From NCBI RefSeq assembly GCF_014696435.1, contig NZ_JACJQG010000071.1, positions 1 to 53,567 of the forward strand: 53,567 nucleotides of DNA, read 5' to 3'. Under the pieces are notes generated by a model. The model worked only from the letters and a program-made list of their open reading frames with translations. It made no database searches and had not been told where the DNA came from. This document shows, piece by piece, positions 49,574 through 53,567 of the stretch (within the stretch, counting starts at the first letter, position 1; each line of letters begins with the position of its first letter). Origin of the DNA: Calothrix anomala FACHB-343 (GTDB lineage: Bacteria; Cyanobacteriota; Cyanobacteriia; Cyanobacteriales; Nostocaceae). Position numbers and translations under genes: made by a program.

Positions 49574-49591
49574 GTACTAACTTTATAGTAC
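49574..49591. promoter_or_regulatory. Perfect inverted repeat GTACTA-N6-TAGTAC
   Basis: GTACTA and TAGTAC are exact inverted repeats around a 6-base spacer. The element lies 259 bases before the reductase start and about 330 bases from dinB. It looks like a dimeric-regulator operator. It does not match closely the LexA box known in cyanobacteria, so the factor is unidentified. Confidence 0.3.
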
Positions 49592-49789
49592 ATAGGCACT
49601 ATATCAGCCAGAAGAGATGCCTAAAATCATGTGCTAGGTATATTACATGTACTTTCACTTAGTTTTAAAATTAACTGGCAGTAGGGGAAGAGCCTCTGTG
49701 CCCTCAGAGATTGTATGCTCGCTGTGACTATTGTTCAAGATTTTATTAGTTCTGTAGATAGTATTTGACCGTAAACTGGGGGTGAGTGC

Positions 49790-49825
49790 GTAGCCGCAAG
49801 GCGGCTTGTCGTAGACATCGCTGTT
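49790..49825. repeat. Dispersed GCGTAGCCGCAAGGC-type repeat
   Basis: GCGTAGCCGCAAGGCGGCTT contains the palindrome AGCCGCAAGGCGGCT and is followed by GTCGTAGACATCGC. It lies just before the ribosome site of the reductase gene and may form a hairpin in the leader. Confidence 0.5.
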
Positions 49826-49850
49826 GCTCAAGAATGAGGGGGGTGTAGAG

Positions 49851-51206
49851 ATGGAAACCGCAGATTTAATCGTCATTGGTAGCGGACAAGGTGGCATTCC
49901 TTTAGCCACAGATTTTGCCAAAGCGGGACACAAAGTTGTACTTTTTGAACGAGATGCGTTAGGTGGCAGTTGCGTTAACTATGGATGTACTCCTTCTAAA
50001 GCGTTTTTAGCAGCTGCCCATGCCGCAGGACGCGCCCGTCAGGCTGCTAAACTGGGGATTAACACTCAGGTTCAGGTTGACTTTCCTAGAGTGATGGAGC
50101 GAGTTAGAGGTATTCGCGCTCGCTTTAATCAAGGAGTTCGTCAGCGTTTAGAGAATGCCAGAGTGCAAGTAGTTTGCGCTGAAGCCTCGTTCACTGGAGA
50201 ACGCATCGTCACAAGCAAAGATGTCACCGTTCAAGCACCACTGATTGTCATCAATACTGGTACATCTTCAGCGATCCCAGATATACCTGGTTTAGCCGGA
50301 ACTCCCTATCTCACCAATCGCAACTTCTTTGATTTAAAGGAACTACCGAAGCGATTATTAGTGATAGGTGCAGGTTATATTGGGCTGGAATTAGGACAAG
50401 GTTTAGCTCGTTTAGGAAGTGAAACTCATCTGATTGTGCGCGGCGATCGCGTGTTGGCACAAGAAGAAGCAGATGTTAGTCAAACCTTGGCAGCAGCATT
50501 ACAGCTTGATGGCATTTCTGTGCATTTTCAGGTCAATGTAGAACAAGTTGACTACAACAATAATATATTTACGCTCACCCTGAGTAACGGCGAAAGCCTT
50601 GCGGGTGAGGCTTTAATGGTGGTGATTGGGCGCAAACCCAACACGGATGCATTGAATGTTGCCGCCGCAGGGGTAGAACTGGATAAAAAAGGCTTTATCA
50701 AAATCAATGACCAATTTCAGACAACAACTCAAGGAATTTACGCCATCGGCGATGCAGCAGGACAACCAGCCTTTACCCATGTTTCTTGGGAAGATTACCG
50801 TCGCTTAAAAGCCATTTTATGTGGAGAACAACGCACCCGCAGCGATCGCGTTCTCGGTTATGCCGTGTACACAGAACCACAAGTCGGACGAGTTGGGATG
50901 ACGCTAGAGCAAGCAACCAAGCAAGGCATTAACGCCCGTGCTGTTACCCTACCAATAGATCAAATTGCTCGTGGGATTGAATGGGGACATGACTTAGGGT
51001 TTTACCGGATGGTAATCGATCGCGATACCAACAAAATCTTAGGCGCAACCCTGGTTGGCTATGAAACAGCAGAACTAGTGCATGTATTTTTATCACTGAT
51101 GGAAGCGGATGCAACTTGGCAGGTGTTAGAACAATCGGTGCATATCCATCCAACCTACGGTGAGGCATTACCCAGTCTGGCACGACTCCTGATTGAAGAC
51201 GATTGA
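49851..51206 (+). CDS. Flavoprotein disulfide reductase (mercuric/lipoamide reductase-like), 451 aa
   Basis: Class I pyridine nucleotide-disulfide oxidoreductase. FAD motif VIGSGQGGIPLA, redox-active disulfide GGSCVNYGCTPSK (Cys41 and Cys46), NAD(P) motif VIGAGYIGLELGQGL, second FAD motif YAIGDAAGQPAF and a C-terminal dimer-interface motif HIHPTYGEALPS with the His and Glu that act as general base. It lacks the N-terminal HMA domain and the C-terminal Cys pair of true mercuric reductases, so the substrate is uncertain. Start at ATG 49851, with GGGGGG 10 bases upstream; the frame opens at 49824 with an unlikely extension. It overlaps the cold-shock ORF. Confidence 0.9.
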   Translation: METADLIVIGSGQGGIPLATDFAKAGHKVVLFERDALGGSCVNYGCTPSKAFLAAAHAAGRARQAAKLGINTQVQVDFPRVMERVRGIRARFNQGVRQRLENARVQVVCAEASFTGERIVTSKDVTVQAPLIVINTGTSSAIPDIPGLAGTPYLTNRNFFDLKELPKRLLVIGAGYIGLELGQGLARLGSETHLIVRGDRVLAQEEADVSQTLAAALQLDGISVHFQVNVEQVDYNNNIFTLTLSNGESLAGEALMVVIGRKPNTDALNVAAAGVELDKKGFIKINDQFQTTTQGIYAIGDAAGQPAFTHVSWEDYRRLKAILCGEQRTRSDRVLGYAVYTEPQVGRVGMTLEQATKQGINARAVTLPIDQIARGIEWGHDLGFYRMVIDRDTNKILGATLVGYETAELVHVFLSLMEADATWQVLEQSVHIHPTYGEALPSLARLLIEDD

Positions 51207-51384
51207 CTTCAAAACAGGTAATGGCATGATTGCTACAGATGAGGGTGGAGATGATGTGTTCTTCAACTTTACTGCCATTCCTGGAGAGGGATATCGCACC
51301 CTGGGTGCAGGTACGCTCGTACAGTTTGAAATTGTTTCCAATCCGTTTGGAATAACTGCTCGCAATGTCCAGCGTGTAAAATGA
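51193..51384 (+). CDS. Cold-shock-domain-like small protein, 63 aa (TTG start?)
   Basis: FKTGNGMIATDEGGDDVFFN, then FTAIPGEGYRTLGAGTLVQF and ARNVQRV fit a cold-shock fold: GNGMI corresponds to the RNP1 region and DVFFNFTAI to DVFVHFSAI. The usual G-x-V-K-W-F beginning is missing, and the only start is a TTG at 51193 overlapping the reductase stop by 14 bases. So it may be translationally coupled, or may be a 5'-truncated gene. RNP aromatic positions partly differ (Met for Phe), so nucleic-acid binding might be weakened. Confidence 0.6.
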   Translation: MKTIDFKTGNGMIATDEGGDDVFFNFTAIPGEGYRTLGAGTLVQFEIVSNPFGITARNVQRVK

Positions 51385-51861
51385 ACTACTTACGCATATA
51401 AAATATTTAGCACATTAATCTGGGAGATATTGCTGAAGTTTGGCGACGGGTAGTTTAATTGCTTCGTGACTATTTGGATGTGACAGCGATCGCTGGTACA
51501 ATCCATTACCGAGATAGTAGTAGTACATATTACCCAGCTATGCCTGTAGATAAGTCGCTCCCAGTAAATCTTCATCTCCAGCTTAGTTTCGCTAGGTGGA
51601 CAACGTAAGTGTTCAACCGCAGATTTTACAGATGACGTAATACTTGCGCGAGCACAGTTACAATCACTAACAGTACTCTATGAGCGTAATTGCACTCTGC
51701 TTTTGATCTGTTAATCATGAATTGCTCCCTTCAACAGACCGAACAGATTAGCTTGTTTTCACTACTTGTGAAGGAATGTCCAATCACTCACCATAGATGA
51801 GACGCACAATTTTTAGCTACATCTGTTTTTCTGCTATCAAGCTTTTGGCACCGAGATCAAC
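51385..51861. other. 477-bp gap with a possible gene remnant
   Basis: Within this gap, bases 51426-51587 on the plus strand read (with one TAA) DIAEVWRRVV, stop, LLRDYLDVTAIAGTIHYRDS and YYPAMPVDKSLPVNLHLQ. It looks protein-like but has no start codon and one stop, so it may be a decayed gene. Nothing else recognisable was seen. Confidence 0.3.
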
Positions 51862-52134
51862 ATGAAACCTATCAAAAAACCGGAACTACTGATTGTCAAA
51901 AAGTCTGTTACTTCACAGCCAGCAATTGAGGAAGTTGCGCCTATCGAGACAGTCTCTGCTGATGAACCTATCATTGACCAGCAGCCAGATTTGGAGGTAG
52001 AAAGCCAATCAAGAGAATCTCTTCACATCTACGCTCCAGTGCAAAACTATCCAGTTCTCCAGTCTGTGGGCAATACTGGTTGGCAGGTTTCTGACATCTG
52101 GCGAGATTTACGTGTTGATAATTTTTGTGATTGA
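51862..52134 (+). CDS. Small acidic protein with conserved C-terminal motif, 90 aa
   Basis: A basic start (MKPIKKPELLIVKK) and a long acidic middle (IEEVAPIETVSADEPIIDQQ) precede a C-terminal segment, YPVLQSVGNTGWQVSDIWRD then LRVDNF. The same segment ends the 84-aa protein at 53100 (PVVQSVGNTGWQVSEIWKDI, RLDNF). No membrane segment or Cys except one near the end. Not recognised. Probably two copies of one gene, since the middle diverges but the ends are conserved. Confidence 0.65.
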   Translation: MKPIKKPELLIVKKSVTSQPAIEEVAPIETVSADEPIIDQQPDLEVESQSRESLHIYAPVQNYPVLQSVGNTGWQVSDIWRDLRVDNFCD

Positions 52135-52152
52135 TATCTTCTCTATGGTTAC

Positions 52153-52186
52153 TTGCAACAACTATTGTACTTTTGTATAGTTGCAA
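52153..52186 (+). terminator. Hairpin after the 90-aa gene
   Basis: TTGCAAC and GTTGCAA form a 7-bp stem around 20 bases, starting 18 bp after the stop at 52134. There is no long T-run. Attenuation or transcript stabilisation is also possible. Confidence 0.4.
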
Positions 52187-52238
52187 TATAGGACTAGTTT
52201 TGATTTCTAAAACAACTCCGTACATTTGAACAGACATA

Positions 52239-52763
52239 CTAATCAAAATCCGCGTATTGAGGAGGGCTAACTCCAATGCGCTTGCTAATTCTGGGATATT
52301 TGCCCGCAGGGGCCTTGTCTAAGATTTTTGTGACGTTAATCTGGTGCCACCAATCATCCCCAAAATCGAACCAGTAACCAAAAGCCTCATCAATTGATAA
52401 GCCCACTTCAGCAATTGAAGTACTAGAAACATCGCCTGTAGGCGTTGGTGTCAAACCGGAACTGGAAAATGCTTGTTTCAAACCGTACCTTCTGGCATTT
52501 GGATCTTGCGGGCCATTTCCGCCAATTTGAAATTCATACATATGCTCTTCTTCGCGGTCGAATGCCTTGAAGATGATTTTATGAAGCTCCTCCAAAGTAT
52601 TGCTGCCTTTAATCTCAATGGTTCGAGACACCTCTGGATTATCAGCAATAAATTCTTCGGTCATTGGGCCGTCAATTATAAATACATCCAGCACATATAG
52701 CCCGTTCGCAGAAGAGTTAACCACTTTTTTGGAAACGTTTTCTGATTTCTTAGTTTTAGCCAT
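52239..52763 (-). CDS. Plasmid pRiA4b ORF-3-like protein, 174 aa
   Basis: The motif FDFGDDWWHQINVTKIL, together with TLEELHKIIFKAFDREEEHM, YEFQIGG and GLSIDEAFGYW, matches the pRiA4b ORF-3 (TnpR passenger-like) family, whose function is unknown; members are often near mobile elements. The start at ATG 52763 is chosen because AGGAG lies 3-4 bases upstream; the frame to 52805 adds 14 residues. The N-terminal 20 residues are Lys/Ser-rich. Confidence 0.8.
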   Translation of the reverse strand: MAKTKKSENVSKKVVNSSANGLYVLDVFIIDGPMTEEFIADNPEVSRTIEIKGSNTLEELHKIIFKAFDREEEHMYEFQIGGNGPQDPNARRYGLKQAFSSSGLTPTPTGDVSSTSIAEVGLSIDEAFGYWFDFGDDWWHQINVTKILDKAPAGKYPRISKRIGVSPPQYADFD

Positions 52764-52805
52764 AATCTCCTGAGTGATGCTGATGGGAGCATTTTTGTCA
52801 AGCAA

Positions 52806-53099
52806 TCTTACTAGAGAGCCTCTCTAAATAATAGTTTTTAACAAGTACACTTAAACAAGTAGACTTTGCGTTGCTGCTAATAGGGGAAATGAGAGGATAC
52901 TATCATTATTGAGCAAACTGCTGGGATTTTTCACTCTTTTACTGTATCCTAGTTAATCCGAGTTAAATTTTTCCCGCTATACCTCATAAAATATTCTTAT
53001 GGATTTGTCTGAAGATTTTTAAATCACAACTTTAGTCGCTTTGTTAATCTATGTAAAAATTGTCATTGCCTAAAATTTAGAAAATCTAAATAGAGCCAG
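52806..53099. other. 294-bp gap, nothing recognised
   Basis: A/T-rich sequence between the pRiA4b-like gene and the 84-aa gene. No ORF, hairpin or repeat that I could support. Confidence 0.5.
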
Positions 53100-53354
53100 A
53101 TGAGACTAATCAAAAAATCTGAAAAACTCCTCCTCAACAAGATAAAGGGTATGGAGGAAATAGAAGAAACAAACATTCAAGACGATATTATTGATGCGCC
53201 AGAATCGATAGCACTGGAAAACCAAATACTGGATGTAGAAAGTCGAGAACCTAATTATATCCCTTTGCGAGATAATCCTGTAGTCCAATCAGTTGGCAAT
53301 ACAGGCTGGCAGGTTTCTGAAATTTGGAAAGATATTAGATTGGATAATTTCTAG
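53100..53354 (+). CDS. Small acidic protein with conserved C-terminal motif, 84 aa
   Basis: Paralogue of the 90-aa protein at 51862. Start MRLIKKSEKLLLNKIKGMEE parallels the basic start of the other copy, followed by an acidic middle (ETNIQDDIIDAPESIALENQ). The end is NPVVQSVGNTGWQVSEIWKD then IRLDNF. 22 of the last 26 residues agree with the other copy, while the middle does not. This pattern suggests that the C-terminus is the working part, for example a recognition tail. Function unknown. The final 213 bp of the window (53355-53567) contain no recognisable gene. Confidence 0.65.
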   Translation: MRLIKKSEKLLLNKIKGMEEIEETNIQDDIIDAPESIALENQILDVESREPNYIPLRDNPVVQSVGNTGWQVSEIWKDIRLDNF

Positions 53355-53567
53355 TGATTGCTATTAAGCACACGATAATCAGCCACATTGACGCTTCAGG
53401 AAAATTTTCCACAAGCTTCTACTATTATATTAGTTTATAGAACTATTTCGACTACTGCAATCTAACTTGAAAATCAAACTTTGGCTAAAACCCAACAAGA
53501 GTATGTGGCTGAAGTCGTTGGATGGCGACAGCCAAAATTCAAACATTGATTAAGGGGTTTAAATTGC

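Noticed and set aside
49574-49591. LexA-type SOS box for dinB
   Set aside because: The palindrome GTACTA-N6-TAGTAC lies about 330 bases from dinB and does not match the cyanobacterial LexA consensus I recall, so only a generic operator is claimed.
49851-51206. Mercuric reductase
   Set aside because: The redox motif fits, but the HMA domain and C-terminal cysteine pair are absent and no mer genes are near. It is kept as a generic disulfide reductase.
51390-51575. 61-aa minus-strand ORF in the 51.4-51.9 kb gap
   Set aside because: Composition is poor. The opposite strand has a more protein-like remnant.

Overview
The window looks like a chromosomal segment of a filamentous, probably heterocystous (Nostocales-like) cyanobacterium. 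The evidence is low GC, frequent HIP1 octamers (GCGATCGC), families that are typical of these genomes (caspase-like proteases, TPR-CHAT giants, CHASE2-CHAT, DUF1822, WG repeats), and many short palindromic dispersed repeats and MITE-like elements. No rRNA, tRNA, CRISPR array, transposase or phage gene was recognised. All assignments come from reading the sequence and recalling families; no database search was made.

Region 1 (1-24.5 kb) is a caspase/CHAT protease locus. It holds a headless caspase-like fragment, an intact caspase-like protein with a Tat-type leader and DUF4384, three exported TPR-CHAT proteins (986, 904 and 1825 aa), a small exported TPR protein, a CHAT remnant, a CHAT-CHASE2 membrane protein overlapping a DUF928-like gene, a DUF1822 gene, a 472-aa protein with a sigma-region-4-like helix-turn-helix, and a divergent membrane protein with an HNH-like motif. 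Six of these upstream regions carry the same two-part element: GGCATAWCCT, about 10 bases, AGAAATACA. One pair of sites lies in the divergent region between the sigma-like gene and the HNH-like gene. I read this as a local regulon, possibly under the sigma-like protein, and consider it the best candidate here for an undescribed system. An antitoxin gene followed by a 17-codon PIN toxin stub also sits in this region.

Region 2 (24.5-44 kb) is an accessory island of small, mostly unrecognised genes. It has two WG-repeat proteins, several small membrane proteins, a SLOG-like protein, SMI1/KNR4 (SUKH) proteins, three members of an unnamed paralogous family with SUKH genes nearby, an LprI-like four-repeat protein and a DUF2809 protein. 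The set resembles immunity-gene arrays. Small dispersed repeats have been inserted into coding sequences here. One 25-bp insertion frameshifts a metallophosphoesterase, and others are in frame and add 17-25 residues. A roughly 127-bp direct duplication, one copy of which is split by a 164-bp MITE-like insert, flanks one membrane gene.

Region 3 (44-53.5 kb) is more ordinary chromosome. It has a BON-domain protein, a six-repeat IDGQRPI protein, a GNAT acetyltransferase, a chorismate-mutase stub, a small secreted-protein pseudogene, a MOSC-alkyltransferase-like fusion behind dinB, a flavoprotein disulfide reductase overlapping a cold-shock-domain ORF, a pRiA4b ORF-3-like protein, and two small paralogous proteins that share a conserved C-terminus.
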